This document shows positions 10,056 to 20,395 of a stretch of DNA of 64,000 nucleotides, one piece after another. Location: contig JAEILZ010000002.1 of the NCBI GenBank assembly GCA_018873225.1, forward strand, positions 4,898,001-4,962,000, written 5' to 3'. Position 1 is the first letter of the stretch; each line of letters opens with the position of its first letter. The notes under the pieces are model-generated. The model was not told the origin of the DNA, did no database searches, and was given only the letters and a program-made list of their open reading frames with translations. This DNA is from [Phialemoniopsis] sp. UDSM-2020 (taxonomy: Eukaryota > Ascomycota > Sordariomycetes > Thyridiales > Thyridiaceae). The position numbers were made by a program, and so were the translations under genes.

Positions 10056-12059
10056 TCAAGCTTCCTCCTTCTTCTCCTCCGCCTTGGTGTCCTCCGTCTT
10101 TGAGTCTGCGGCCTTTGACGCACTGTCGTCACCAGATGCAGCCGTGCTTTGAGCCTTGTTGGACTCGTCCGGCTTGCTCTCTGCGCCAGCATTGGCAGAG
10201 CTGTCCTCCTCGGAGTCGCCCTGGTCGCTGCTGGAAGAGGGCTTGGAGACCTGGCTTTCGAGGTCCTTGTTCTCTTGGTCGAACATTTCCGTGTCATCTG
10301 AGTCGGTCAGAACCTCTGTACCGTCACCAAGGAAGATTATCCGACCTCGGTAGCCGCCAATGCCGAAAGGCTTGCCCTTGTTATCCATGTCGACGTCATA
10401 GCCGCTGTCACTATCATCAAAGTTGTGGTGGACGCCAGGGCCCCGGAATTCGGCTGCAGAGTACGCCTGTATTAGCCTCGAGTCCGGAGAGAGTTTGCGC
10501 TGCGCACTTCATGATGATTCCTCACCGTATTCGGGGGGTGCACAGGGTCCATCTCCGGCTGCGACTCTCCTGGCGATCTCCTCGTACCACTCCTCCTTGG
10601 TGCGTCCACGCAAGAAGCCGACGATGATCATGGTCATGTTGTCACAACCAACACCACCAGTCTCAGAGTTGGAGGCTAGGCAGTTGTCCATCATGTTCTC
10701 GCAAATCTTTTCCAGGTCCTGTTTCGCTGCAATGCCGCGCCTGACGAACTCGACGACAGCCTGAGAAGACTGGCAATCCCAGATACCTGCAAGTACAAAG
10801 ACGTTGTCAGTGTCTACAACAAACGAGACCTTGACTGTGGATAGCGGGTTACTCACCATCGCAAGCAATGACCATGAACTCGTCATCATCACCCATGTCG
10901 TGAACAATGACATCGGGGTAGGCAGTGACAATCTGTTGCTCAGGAGCCAACTCGTGGCTCTTCTTGAACTCGAAATCACCGATAGCCCGAGAAAGGGCGA
11001 GGTTACCATTCACCCGACCAAAGTCGACGAAACCTCCAGCGGCAGTGATGCGTGCTTTCTCGCCTGAGAGTATGGGAAGACATGAGTTAGCATCTTTGCA
11101 CGCCAGGAGTCATAGGAGGTACACCATTTTCGCACCTTCATTTTGAGGCTTGTGGTCAAAGGACAGGGGCTTAGCTCTGCCCTTGACACCCAAAACACTC
11201 CTTGAGTCACCCGCATTGGCCTAATCAAGCGCACTCGTTAGTGCTCAATCGACACAAGCTCAACTGAACATAGCGTTGAAGGGGGGGTCCACCTACATTG
11301 TAAATCTTGTCGTCGTTGATCAAGCAGACACAAGCAGTGCAGCCCGAGACCTCCTCCTCATACTTGGGATCTGATCACGGTCGAACAGCGTTAGCAGCTG
11401 TGCGACAAGAGGTATGGCAAGGTATCGGCTTCCTTACCATTGAGAATCGCGCGGTCGGTGGCCAGAAAGCCGTCCTTGAGCGCCTGCTCGTAATTGCCAG
11501 TCTTGAAGGTATCCTGCTTGGCCACAATGTTGTGGATGTGGTCTCCAGCGAACAGAGCCACCTTGTCGCCACCGTGACCATCAAAGACGCCAAAGAAGGA
11601 CAGTTGGGAAGCATGTTGCTTGGTTGCCTCGGCATTGTTGGCAAGGAGGTTCAGGACGGTGGTGTGCGAATCTTCCATGCTGATTCGCCAGCCCTGCATG
11701 GCCGACACGCCATAGATGAGTCTGTCATCCTCGCCTGAGGCGGACGTCTAGAAGGTGGAAAAGGCTCGGTCAGCAAGGCCATCGTGCGAAAAACACTGAA
11801 CGGCGGGGGCAGGGAGAGAAATAGCGCTCGGCGATGTGGTGCGCAGAAAGTGAGCGCCGAGTCAAAAGCAAAGAGACAAATGCAGACACGATGAATGAAA
11901 AACAGAGGAGCAAAAGTAGACGCGCTCAGACAATGCAGGCGTGGCAGCGGACTCGTGAATGAGGGGAGCTGAGGGCAGAGGCAAAACCGGGGTGGCTGCC
12001 AGAGGGCACACGAGATGACGCACCTTTTCGACGACAGGCTCCGAGAGAGTCTGACCCAT
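10056..12059 (-). CDS. PTC2: Protein phosphatase 2C, Ptc2/Ptc3 type
   Basis: Seven exons (12059-12024, 11747-11438, 11370-11297, 11220-11136, 11063-10857, 10786-10526, 10453-10056) join without a frame break to 456 residues. It begins [12 protein letters not shown], the classic PTC2/3 N-terminus with a myristoylation-like Gly2. PP2C metal and phosphate residues are present: [47 protein letters not shown] and [11 protein letters not shown]. The catalytic domain covers about residues 22-300. The last roughly 120 residues are acidic and Ser-rich, ending EEKKEEA, as in family members with a disordered tail. Mg/Mn-dependent Ser/Thr phosphatases of this group down-regulate HOG MAP-kinase and DNA-damage checkpoint kinases in yeast; that role here is by homology. 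The first exon encodes only 12 residues. Confidence 0.92.
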
Positions 12060-13704
12060 GTTGGCGACGTGTTAGACTGGCAGTAACACGAGGCTACTGG
12101 AGAGTCTGGGGAGGAGTAGAGGACGAAGGGAGGGTTATATCGAAATTTTTCGTCGGGAATGGTGACAACAATGACGTTGGGCGGGAGAGGCAAGTGAAGG
12201 GCGGCGTCGGATCAGCTGGATTGGTGGAACGAGGTTCTGCCTCTCAGAGTAGAGTCTGCCTGTGGTGGTGCCTCTGGCTCTGGCTGGCTGGCTGGTTGGC
12301 TGTGGTGGTAAGGCAAAAGGTAGGTAGAGAAAGACTGAGATTGCGCGGGGCGGGGTACGGGTTTGGTGGAGTCTGGGTGGTGGTGGTGGTTATGGTGGGT
12401 TGGGACTTTGGGACTTTGGGAGCGAGGGAGCCACAAAGAGTCTTGTCCTGGCGAGTCGGAGTGGGCGCACTAGATGCACGCACAAAACACCACTTGAGAG
12501 GCTGCTGCTGACAAGGCTAGTACTGGATGTAGGCCTAGTCCAGGGCAGGGGTTAGCATCGAACCCAGCTTTTTTAGCTATTTGAGGGTATTTTTCCCATT
12601 GTCTTGTACACCAGGCCAGGCGCACCCAGATGGAGACAGTGGGGAGAGCGGTCAGTGCTCACTCACTTGTCTAGGATCCTTGCTATGCCTGTGGGCACAG
12701 GGATTCGATTCGTGATGATCGGGTGAGGACCGACAAGGGCCTCTTTTGTCCAACGATGTATTGGTTGTGCTTGGTCTTTATAGTGGTGTTTGATCAGAAG
12801 AAAATCTTGATTCACATCTGATCTCGGATCTGATTGTAAGGTGCGGGAGTAAGAGTAGCGCGAGATGGGAGCGAAAAAAAAAACTCTGCCCTGGTCGCGT
12901 GGTGTAGGTCGGCCTAGAAGCTCGAGACGTGCTGCTCGTTGCTGTTTTGGGGAGAGGGATGGGGGCAGAAAGCACAGGCCAACGGGATGCCTCCAAGCAT
13001 CGGTATTGCGCGAGTGTGGGGTTTGCTCCAAGATGGGTTACAGTGGCGCTTAAAGACGCAGCAGCACCATTTGTTTCCTTCTTGTTCGTGAGAAGAGAAG
13101 ACCTGCCTGCCCTTGATGAGGACAAAGGGCTTTGTTTGATAATTATGTTTTGTACAAGGGTAATCAAGCAAGTAAATCAGACGACAACCACCCAAGAAAC
13201 ATTCGTGTTTGGTTCGACTGCAACCTAGAAGTCAATGAGTCGATGACAGGCATGACAGGCATGACAGGCATGACAGATGCATCAGTGCAGGTACTTTGAA
13301 TCTGCCCTACAAACATGGCATTCTCAAGGTACACATCAGACCACCCTGGTGTCGCCAATCACCTTTTCGCAGCTGTCGCATATGAATGCAGATCTACACA
13401 AGCGGCTGGCAAAGGTATCACAAGCCCAACTTTCCCATTCAACCTGCATGTCGGCTCCCAGGCCATGATAATCTTCAAACTATTTCACATGCATTGTCCT
13501 GACTCGCACCCACCAGACCTTCCAACTTGCACATGGGCAGACTGGTGGGCATTTACACTGAAAGATTATCTATCATAGTTTTGCTAACAAATGCTAAAAA
13601 ATAAAAGAAAAAGCCTGCTGCTCATGGTATCACTCTATCTCAAAAGACTCATGCATGACGTTAAACAGGAAAAAACAAACCGAGGGCTCCGATACTCAAT
13701 GGCA
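12060..13704. promoter_or_regulatory. Promoter region of the PP2C gene and 3' flank of AXL2
   Basis: About 1.6 kb between two minus-strand genes. The part near 12060-12500 is the PP2C leader and promoter, with TGGC and GGT microrepeats around 12270-12430. A 9-bp tandem repeat lies at 13242-13276. The short ORFs here have low-complexity translations and are not supported as genes. Confidence 0.5.
13242..13276. repeat. 9-bp tandem repeat, about four copies
   Basis: The unit is CATGACAGG, repeated head to tail; the first copy starts GATGACAGG and the last is truncated by one base. It lies in the intergenic region upstream of the PP2C gene and downstream of AXL2. It looks like a simple minisatellite; no function is inferred. 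Confidence 0.85.
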
Positions 13705-16700
13705 TCATATGTAAACCGCAAAGTCTTCATCCTCCTCGCTCAGCCGATCAATCGATCCGCTCCGACTTGATGCAACCTTCTCCAGATATGCGTTTTCATG
13801 GTATCCTTCGTCATCCTCCAAGATGTTATTGCTCGGCCTCGAATGCCTCGAGCTGGGCTTTCCTGATCCGCCTATGCTGCTGCTCATCGTCCTCGGTGAC
13901 GTGACCTGCACCTCCGACAGTGGCGCCCGGCCCGAAGCCATCCACTTTCCCGACCCCTGAGACCCACCAAACGGCCGGCCGCTCTCATCGCTACCCGTCC
14001 CACTAGCACTCATCAGCGCGCTCGCTGAAGGGCTCTCGACTACCACTGTCCAATTCGGCTCCGAGGCGGACCCGCCGCTCGTTCCGTCTCTCCCGCTCCC
14101 CGCGTCACCCGATGCGACCGTTGTCCACGTCCGCGAAGGGTGGAAGGGCGAATTGCTCACCAGGTCCTCGTAGCTGACATCAAAGGGGTTCCTGCGGACG
14201 ACGGGCACGCTCAGGGAGTCCGTGGTTGTGGTAGCCATTGTGTCCCCCCTGGCCAGCTTTTGCCTGCTGAGCCTGGCCGTGCTCAGCGGCGGGATCTCGG
14301 GCACCTCATCCTCTGGCGGAGGAGGCAGTTGGCCACTGTAAGGTCCGTGCTGGGGGCGATGCCGTTGAGAACCTCCAAAGAAACCGCCGGTGTCGCCTTC
14401 ACCGCGTCGGCTGACGGGTCGGGAAATCGTGTTCTTGTCCACGATTCGGAGGGGTCGGGGGCGAGCAAGTATGCTATCATCATCTTCGATGTTGCGACCG
14501 GCTGTCTTGTTCGCAAAGGTGTCAACGGTGGACGTGTTGGACAGCTTGCTGGGCTTGAGATTGCTCATGAGCTTCGCTGCCGGCCCCTTCATCCATGGCT
14601 TTGGAGGACGTTGGTCGACCGAGCCGGATCCTTGCATGGCAATCCTCGAGTCTGGTCGAGAGGGCAGCGCCTCAGAAGAGGCAAAGGGGGAGTTCTCATG
14701 ACGAGCGCCCATACTCCTGAGGGATAAGGGAGCCGGGCTGTCTCCGTACGCCATGTCAGGAGTGTGTTGTATACTTGATGTTGCCGGTTCAAGGACCGGA
14801 ATGTTGACTTCGAGCCCGTCGCGGAAGGAGACATCCCGCGAGCCGCTCCCAAGCAGGATCATGGAGTTGGCTTCTGATATGTCCTCATAGAGGCTCATGT
14901 CTGAGAGCTCGCTTCTTGACTTGGTTCTCTGTGCTCGTGAAACTGAGGGAGGCACGACGGCTGTGGTAGCCCACGAACCCCGTTGCGACATATTTCCTTC
15001 GCTAAAAGACCGCACAGTGGCTGATCTTGCAGTGCCTATCGGAATGGGCGGTACCGGAGGGATATCCTGGTGAGACAGTGACCTTCTGAGGTGATTGGGT
15101 CCCGTCGATATTGCCAGACCTGTCGTGTCGGTGCCCTGCTTGCCAACATCATAATGGCGGTTCACTTCGTGCATAGACGAGGCAGCTTCACTACTGCCAC
15201 TCGTGTACACAAAGCTGCCAGGAACAGGACCGGAAATATCCTTTCTGTCCACAGCTTGCTTCTGCCGTTGCCGGCGTCTGCGGCACAGACAAAGTAGGAT
15301 CACTGCCAGCGCGAGTAAGAGCAATAGAAGAGGTATGAGCACCGCCAGCAGGATGGTACGCTTGCTCGTCGACTTGGAACCAGTCTCTTGCGACGGCTCA
15401 GATGTCGACGAGGAAGATGTGTCGCTCGTGTCCGATGTTGTGGCGCTGGTCGGGGTAGCAGTCGCAATTGAAGAAGAGAGGGTGCTGGCTACCACCTGCA
15501 TTGTCAGCGTCTCCGTCCCCGTCTGGCCAGAGCTCTTGGACTTTGCCTGCACGGAAACTTTGATCTGAGGGTCTTGCAGAGAGCTAGGCGCATCACCAGA
15601 CAGAGTCAGTGTGCTGGAATCAAATTTGATCCAGTCCTGCGACGGATCACTCTGGATAGTCACGTCGACGTCTGAGGACTCCCGCAGGTGCTTTCCCAGA
15701 TCGTAAGTGAAATGCTTGCCGCGCTCGATACTAATTCCGGGCAAGGCATCACGGAAAAGGTTGCTGACCATGGCAACTTCCACTGTCACATTCAGTGTGT
15801 TAGAGTATGTATCCGAGAACACAATGCCAAACGTCGTGTCTGTGGCATCATTTGGAGGCGTGCCGCTGAGCTCCCAAGTGCTCTTGTCGAACGACAGCCA
15901 GCTTGGAATTCCAGGAGTGTCAATTGAGGTGATATCTTGGACAGTTGCGACCTTGCCGTCAATTCTCACATTCTGCTGGAGGCCGTTATATGTGAGAGGC
16001 GTTCCAGCTGTTGCATTCAGCTGCACTGTCGTGCTATTGCCCGTCGATATTTCTCGGTTACCAACAACGATGGAGAAGGGAATGGCGACGCCTGCGAATC
16101 CGACAATATCGGACGCGACTAACTGGAACGCAAACGTCTGGGGAGGCTCTATTAGAGAGCTCAGTGGCGGTGTGGTTCCTTCAAAGGAGAGATTGTTGAT
16201 ATCGAAGGTGATCCACGAGGGTAAGGGCGCGTTGTTGCCCGACACCGCATAATAGTTCAGGTCTGGACTCGAGAAAGTGTTCTTCGCAAAGGCAAAAGAG
16301 AATGGCTTATCGGGGTACGAGATGATGGATGACAGGCCCGAGGTGTTTCCAAAGTTGGCGATCTGCTCAGACAGAGGCACTTGGATCTCCGGGGCAGGGT
16401 TTCTGCATACAACCAGAGTCGAAGCCATCGTCGTAGATCCAGAGTCATCGGTTGCGACCAGTTCGATAGGAACGCCCACGACCTCGCCTTGATCAACATC
16501 TCCATCCTGCGGTGTTCCATAGAGTCGCCTGCCGTCGCTATCGACGGATAGCCATTTTGGTGGGTTAGAGAGAGTATAGGTGATGGGCGATTGCGAGGTG
16601 AATGTTATCGGCGAGAAGACGAAGGAGAATGGCTGCGCTATTCTCGCAACAGGCGGCACCTGCGCATTGATGGGAAAGTACGTGCTCGGAGCTGCTTGTC

Positions 16701-16749
16701 CGAGCGCAATGATAGCCATTGCTATCAAGAGAACCGAAAGAGATGCCAT
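13705..16749 (-). CDS. AXL2: AXL2-like polarity protein with cadherin-like repeats
   Basis: A single exon of 1014 residues. The start at 16749 was chosen because it begins directly with a signal peptide (MASLSVLLIAMAIIALGQAA); the longer frame from 16854 would place 35 non-hydrophobic residues before it. Four dystroglycan-type cadherin-like repeats of about 100 residues fill the ectodomain; recurring signatures are PFSFVFSPITF, PSWITFDINNLSFEGTTP, PSWLSFDKSTWELSGTPP and WIKFDSSTLTLSGDAP. A Ser/Thr-rich stalk leads to one membrane helix at about 466-488 (LAVLIPLLLLLLALAVILL), followed by a basic stop-transfer stretch and a long disordered, Ser/Pro-rich cytoplasmic tail. In yeast Axl2/Bud10 marks the axial bud site; in filamentous fungi homologues affect septation and conidiation. 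The topology is type I. Confidence 0.9.
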   Translation of the reverse strand: MASLSVLLIAMAIIALGQAAPSTYFPINAQVPPVARIAQPFSFVFSPITFTSQSPITYTLSNPPKWLSVDSDGRRLYGTPQDGDVDQGEVVGVPIELVATDDSGSTTMASTLVVCRNPAPEIQVPLSEQIANFGNTSGLSSIISYPDKPFSFAFAKNTFSSPDLNYYAVSGNNAPLPSWITFDINNLSFEGTTPPLSSLIEPPQTFAFQLVASDIVGFAGVAIPFSIVVGNREISTGNSTTVQLNATAGTPLTYNGLQQNVRIDGKVATVQDITSIDTPGIPSWLSFDKSTWELSGTPPNDATDTTFGIVFSDTYSNTLNVTVEVAMVSNLFRDALPGISIERGKHFTYDLGKHLRESSDVDVTIQSDPSQDWIKFDSSTLTLSGDAPSSLQDPQIKVSVQAKSKSSGQTGTETLTMQVVASTLSSSIATATPTSATTSDTSDTSSSSTSEPSQETGSKSTSKRTILLAVLIPLLLLLLALAVILLCLCRRRRQRQKQAVDRKDISGPVPGSFVYTSGSSEAASSMHEVNRHYDVGKQGTDTTGLAISTGPNHLRRSLSHQDIPPVPPIPIGTARSATVRSFSEGNMSQRGSWATTAVVPPSVSRAQRTKSRSELSDMSLYEDISEANSMILLGSGSRDVSFRDGLEVNIPVLEPATSSIQHTPDMAYGDSPAPLSLRSMGARHENSPFASSEALPSRPDSRIAMQGSGSVDQRPPKPWMKGPAAKLMSNLKPSKLSNTSTVDTFANKTAGRNIEDDDSILARPRPLRIVDKNTISRPVSRRGEGDTGGFFGGSQRHRPQHGPYSGQLPPPPEDEVPEIPPLSTARLSRQKLARGDTMATTTTDSLSVPVVRRNPFDVSYEDLVSNSPFHPSRTWTTVASGDAGSGRDGTSGGSASEPNWTVVVESPSASALMSASGTGSDESGRPFGGSQGSGKWMASGRAPLSEVQVTSPRTMSSSIGGSGKPSSRHSRPSNNILEDDEGYHENAYLEKVASSRSGSIDRLSEEDEDFAVYI

Positions 16750-17735
16750 CACGTCGAGGTGGCGACAGCAGCGGCCGCGATCTCCAACAAGAGGTTTTTT
16801 GACGACGACAAAACCCGGGACGGCCGCTTCGTATGATTCACAAACAAACAACAAAAGAAAGTCAAAACATCATGAAACCGTGAGAAAGACAAACTCGTTG
16901 GACAAACACTCGTTCGTCGTCGGAAGGGGGAGTGGCTGGGTATGATGCGTGCACACCGGCGCGGTGCGCGTGTGTCTCCCTTGTTTCGCACGCCCGAGGG
17001 AGGCTGACAGGCCTGGAGGGGGTGAAGCCAATGAACTACACATCTTCGCCCCTAGAAGAGTCCAGTTTGGGAAGGAGGGGCGGCTTCTAGTTTCTTCAAG
17101 GTGATAAGATCGACTTGGGAATATAGAAGAGCCATGCCCAAGCACGAGACTATGGGCTGCTGAGCGTTGGTGCAGCATTCCAGCGTCTCGAGAGGGCTGG
17201 CAGCCCTTGCCACGCCTGCCACGAGCGCATTGTCGCCCGTCATCTGGTCGTCATTTGAAGCCTGGGCTTCTCGAAAATAATACAGTACCGGGACAAACTC
17301 GAATTGATGCCCGAAATGGAGGAATCGAGTCTCTCTACCAAGTCGTGATGCTGAGATTCGAGGTTGCTGTGATGCCTCACCGTCCGTCTCCACTTGCACG
17401 ATGCAGTGGGAGATGGCCTCGACTAAGCCCAGACCGGCCTGAAGCCAGCACGCACTGGAGGCTAAGGATGCGTTAGGGTTAGCGTGTCCGTACCCTCTAC
17501 GGCAGATTTTGCTGCCCCGTTTCACTTATCAGTGCACAAAAAGGGCCAAGTATGGACGGTTGAGAAATGTCTCAAGGAATAGTGCGCAGATAGGTCAGCA
17601 GAGGAGCAAAGGGAAAGCATGGCGTTCATTTACCAGACTGGCGGGCTTCTTCAATAAATCCCCAATACCTCATCTCCCCGCCCTTGGACAGGTCGACTCT
17701 CCTTTGTGGAGCTCCGCATTTCGCAGTTCTCCAGC
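16750..17735. promoter_or_regulatory. Divergent promoter between AXL2 and EFM6
   Basis: Just under 1 kb of shared upstream sequence. It includes a telomere-like TTAGGGTTAG box at 17473-17482. A 157-codon minus-strand ORF (17052-17525) covers much of it but matches nothing I know and runs through that box, so I treat the region as regulatory. Confidence 0.5.
17473..17482. promoter_or_regulatory. Telobox-like element upstream of EFM6
   Basis: TTAGGGTTAG, about 1.7 units of the TTAGGG telomere repeat, lies 254 bp before the EFM6 ATG. Internal teloboxes in fungi and plants can bind Myb/TRF-type factors. A single short match may also be chance. Confidence 0.3.
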
Positions 17736-18668
17736 ATGGTGGATCTTGACAGGTCGCCCAGCCCAGAGTTCTCTCCCTGGGCCGTCGGGGAGGACTTTTC
17801 GCCCTTGCCAGAGTACAAGGCTGCCGGTGAAACGGCGCTCGACTTCTCCGGCCTGCTCCCTACGCCCTTGAAGCTTCATGAAGATCTGACGACGGGATGC
17901 GGTGGGCAGCTATGGCCGGCAGGTATGGTGCTTGCCAAGCACATGCTCCGATATCACCGGGATGATCTCGCAGAGGCCAAAATGTCGGTCCTTCCCCGTT
18001 ATATTTCACTCTCCGATGACCAATGTTACCAGGACTGGATGTGAGAAGATGTTGATACTAACACTGATACAGCCTGGAGCTCGGTGCCGGAGGCGGTCTC
18101 GTAGGCCTATCAGTAGCCCTGGGGTCTAATCTCAAGAACCCCTTGTACATCACTGATCAGGAAGAGATGTTCACTCTTATGGGCCACAATATCGAACTCA
18201 ACAACCTCCGGGGCCGTGTCGAGGCCAGACTACTCAACTGGTACGTGCCTGTGCATCTCCTTTCTGTGGCCAGGTTCCACGTTGGCCATATCCGGCCTCC
18301 CCAAATCCGTACAAGGGCAGGGCGCATGCATCCCTCGGTCGCGTTGTGAATTGCTAACACGGATTGACTTGCGCAGGGGTGAACCGCTATCGCAGGAGAT
18401 TGTAGACTTCAAGCCGGATGTCATCTTGGCAGCCGACTGTGTCTACTTCGAACCCGCCTTTCCACTGCTGCTTGCCACGTTGACGGACTTGTTGACGCTG
18501 TGCCCCTCGACGACAATCTACTTTTGTTTCAAGAAGAGGCGTCGAGCCGACCTGCAGTTCTTGAAGAAAGCACAGAAGACCTTTCATGTTGTGGAAGTCA
18601 AGGATGAAGACCGACCTGTCTTCAGTCGTCAAGGGCTCTTCCTGTTTGCTTTCACCAAGAAACCATAG
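17736..18668 (+). CDS. EFM6: EFM6-type protein-lysine N-methyltransferase
   Basis: Three exons (17736-17983, 18073-18240, 18377-18668) give 235 residues. The seven-beta-strand SAM methyltransferase fold is shown by motif I LELGAGGGLVGL, created exactly at the first splice junction, and by the family-16 signature AADCVYFEPAF. GGQLWPAGMVLAKHML before motif I is typical of the METTL21/EFM group. Yeast Efm6 methylates a lysine of translation elongation factor eEF1A in the cytosol; the same substrate is expected here by homology. The first intron uses an unusual donor, GTCGGT, with a good branch site (ACTAAC) before the CAG acceptor; no other in-frame donor restores motif I. The second donor is GTACGT. 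It is divergent from AXL2. Confidence 0.88.
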
Positions 18669-19037
18669 GCGGTCTGCCTTGGCATTCCAAGCGCACTTAA
18701 TCACCATATCATTACGAATACTTTTATTCTTTTGTTTTTATGCATCAGCATCTATATAGCGTCCTATTATGAGTCAAACGAAATAGAAGATTTTAGAACC
18801 GCCTCGATGGTATGTACCGTTCTGCTTCAGGACTATTCTGCAAAAGCTGAATCATTTGGCCAATGGAGATAAGTGTCTAGTAGGACGGCTTTAGTCACGA
18901 GAAAATCACTGGAGTGTCCATTCTGTCCCTTTGGAGGTTGGACAAATGGCCTGCAGCTCTTGATGGGCAAATCATTCACATCAGTACAACCAAAGTAACC
19001 CTCACATGCTCAGCAGAACCCGACTTGCACACTACCT

Positions 19038-19064
19038 ACCTGCTTACCTACTAAGTAGGCAGGT
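19038..19064. repeat. Imperfect inverted repeat (CCTACT/AGTAGG core)
   Basis: The core CCTACT-A-AGTAGG (19047-19059) is a perfect 13-nt hairpin-type palindrome. The arms continue as ACCTG and CAGGT, with a bulge of about 4 nt on the left. It belongs to a CCTACC/GGTAGG-rich motif class that recurs in other intergenic parts of this window. Confidence 0.7.
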
Positions 19065-19187
19065 ACTTAAGGTAATTCGGGCAGGCTGTCACAACAATCC
19101 CCATGCATCATCAGCATTGACGCTCAAACTCTGCAGACATCATGTGATTTTGATACATCAGACAGCAAACCACCAGTGCTCTTGCAG

Positions 19188-19212
19188 ACAACAACAACAA
19201 CAACAACAACAA
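19188..19212. repeat. CAA trinucleotide microsatellite
   Basis: About eight uninterrupted CAA units lie in the gap between EFM6 and the DPBB gene. Read in one frame they would encode poly-Gln, but the surrounding ORF (19006-19293) has no other support as a gene. Confidence 0.9.
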
Positions 19213-19832
19213 TGGTTGGACAAAGTTAACATGTTCATGATGCAGGCGCACGATAATGAGAAGGTACACATGCCTTGCATCCAAACATCATGACTGGGTG
19301 GAAGGCGTTTCAATACTGCTGTTGCTCCTCACTCCTGTGCTTGCTGCCAGCAAAAAAAACATCTTGAAACGCTGAAACAGGCCACTCGCGCGTCCGCACA
19401 TCTTACGGACTTATGCGCTCTCTCGCACATGACTCATGCACGTGATCCTGTGCAACCTGCAAATGCCAGTACCGGCCGTGTGCTGCTCCGGTTCAACGTC
19501 CTGACTTCCCTCCCTCCATCCATGGGTCTGTGTGTGTGGAAAGCGCAGTTGGGACGAGTGTTTGGAGGGAGCCAATCGGCGCAAAATGGACGTTGGTTGT
19601 TGGTCACTAAAATAACAGGTGCATTGGAGTGTTGGACGATCAGCTCAGGGGAGGCAAGCGGCCCCCTGGTGCCCGGGAAAGCTTGGCGCGGATACATCCA
19701 GGAACACCAATCAGAGGCAGGCAGTGTGTGTCCACTTGCATCGAGCAAGCAGGTCCAAGCCTCGAAACCCCCTGTTCGGCTCGAGATTCCAGGCCTGATT
19801 TTCAGGGCACACAGTGGGTAAGTACGGAGGAT

Positions 19833-19867
19833 GTGGGTAGAGGTGGGTAGAGGTGGGCAGGTGGGTA
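19833..19867. repeat. GTGGGTAGAG minisatellite
   Basis: Two perfect 10-bp copies are followed by two decayed copies (GTGGGCAG, GTGGGTA). It lies upstream of the DPBB gene. Confidence 0.75.
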
Positions 19868-20227
19868 CGGGTGTTGTCCCTGCTCTGCGCTGTAAAAGCC
19901 CTTACCTGGCCCCAGCGCCGGCAGGTACCAACCAGCCTAATTGCAAATCAGGGACGGGTGGAGGATCCGCTGGCCCCACAACCTCCCACACTGCCTGCCT
20001 TTGCACGCACTCCTACCCACAACAGACCTCGTCTCGTCCCTGCCATTCGTCAGCTCTGACCTCCTCGTCTTCTGTAGATAAATTCAGCTTCTCTCTCTCC
20101 CCTCACTCCTCTTTTCGTTCATCCAAACTCCAGATCAAGTTGTGCTCTTCACTTTCATTCACTTCCCCGAGCAGGCTCACTGAACAACACATTCATTTCC
20201 AACCACTGAATCACGGTCCCTTCGGTG

Positions 20228-20235
20228 TATTTAAA
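20228..20235 (+). promoter_or_regulatory. Putative TATA box of the DPBB gene
   Basis: TATTTAAA lies 161 bp before the ATG at 20396, just downstream of a CT-rich tract. Spacing and composition fit a strongly expressed fungal promoter. This is assigned from sequence alone. Confidence 0.4.
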
Positions 20236-20395
20236 CACTCCTTTGCCCAACGACTCTCGTTTGACAGCAACAAGACTCCACACACAGCCATTCCGCATTC
20301 CTCACTCCAGCCTCAATCAAGTTCGTGAACTGCCACCCCCAAGCAAGCAACAATCAACCAGTCAAGCACTCCTTCACCAACCAACAACCACCAAG

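Larger units (their letters stand above)
18669..20395. promoter_or_regulatory. Intergenic region and promoter of the DPBB gene
   Basis: About 1.7 kb between two plus-strand genes. It contains the EFM6 3' end, an imperfect inverted repeat (19038-19064), a CAA microsatellite (19188-19212), a GTGGGTAGAG minisatellite (19833-19867), a CT-rich stretch at about 20040-20180 and a TATTTAAA box at 20228-20235. No coding exon was recognised. Confidence 0.6.

Noticed and set aside
17052..17525. 157-codon minus-strand ORF in the AXL2/EFM6 divergent gap
   Set aside because: No similarity was recognised; it covers the shared promoter including a telobox, and the codon choice looks unbiased compared with its neighbours.
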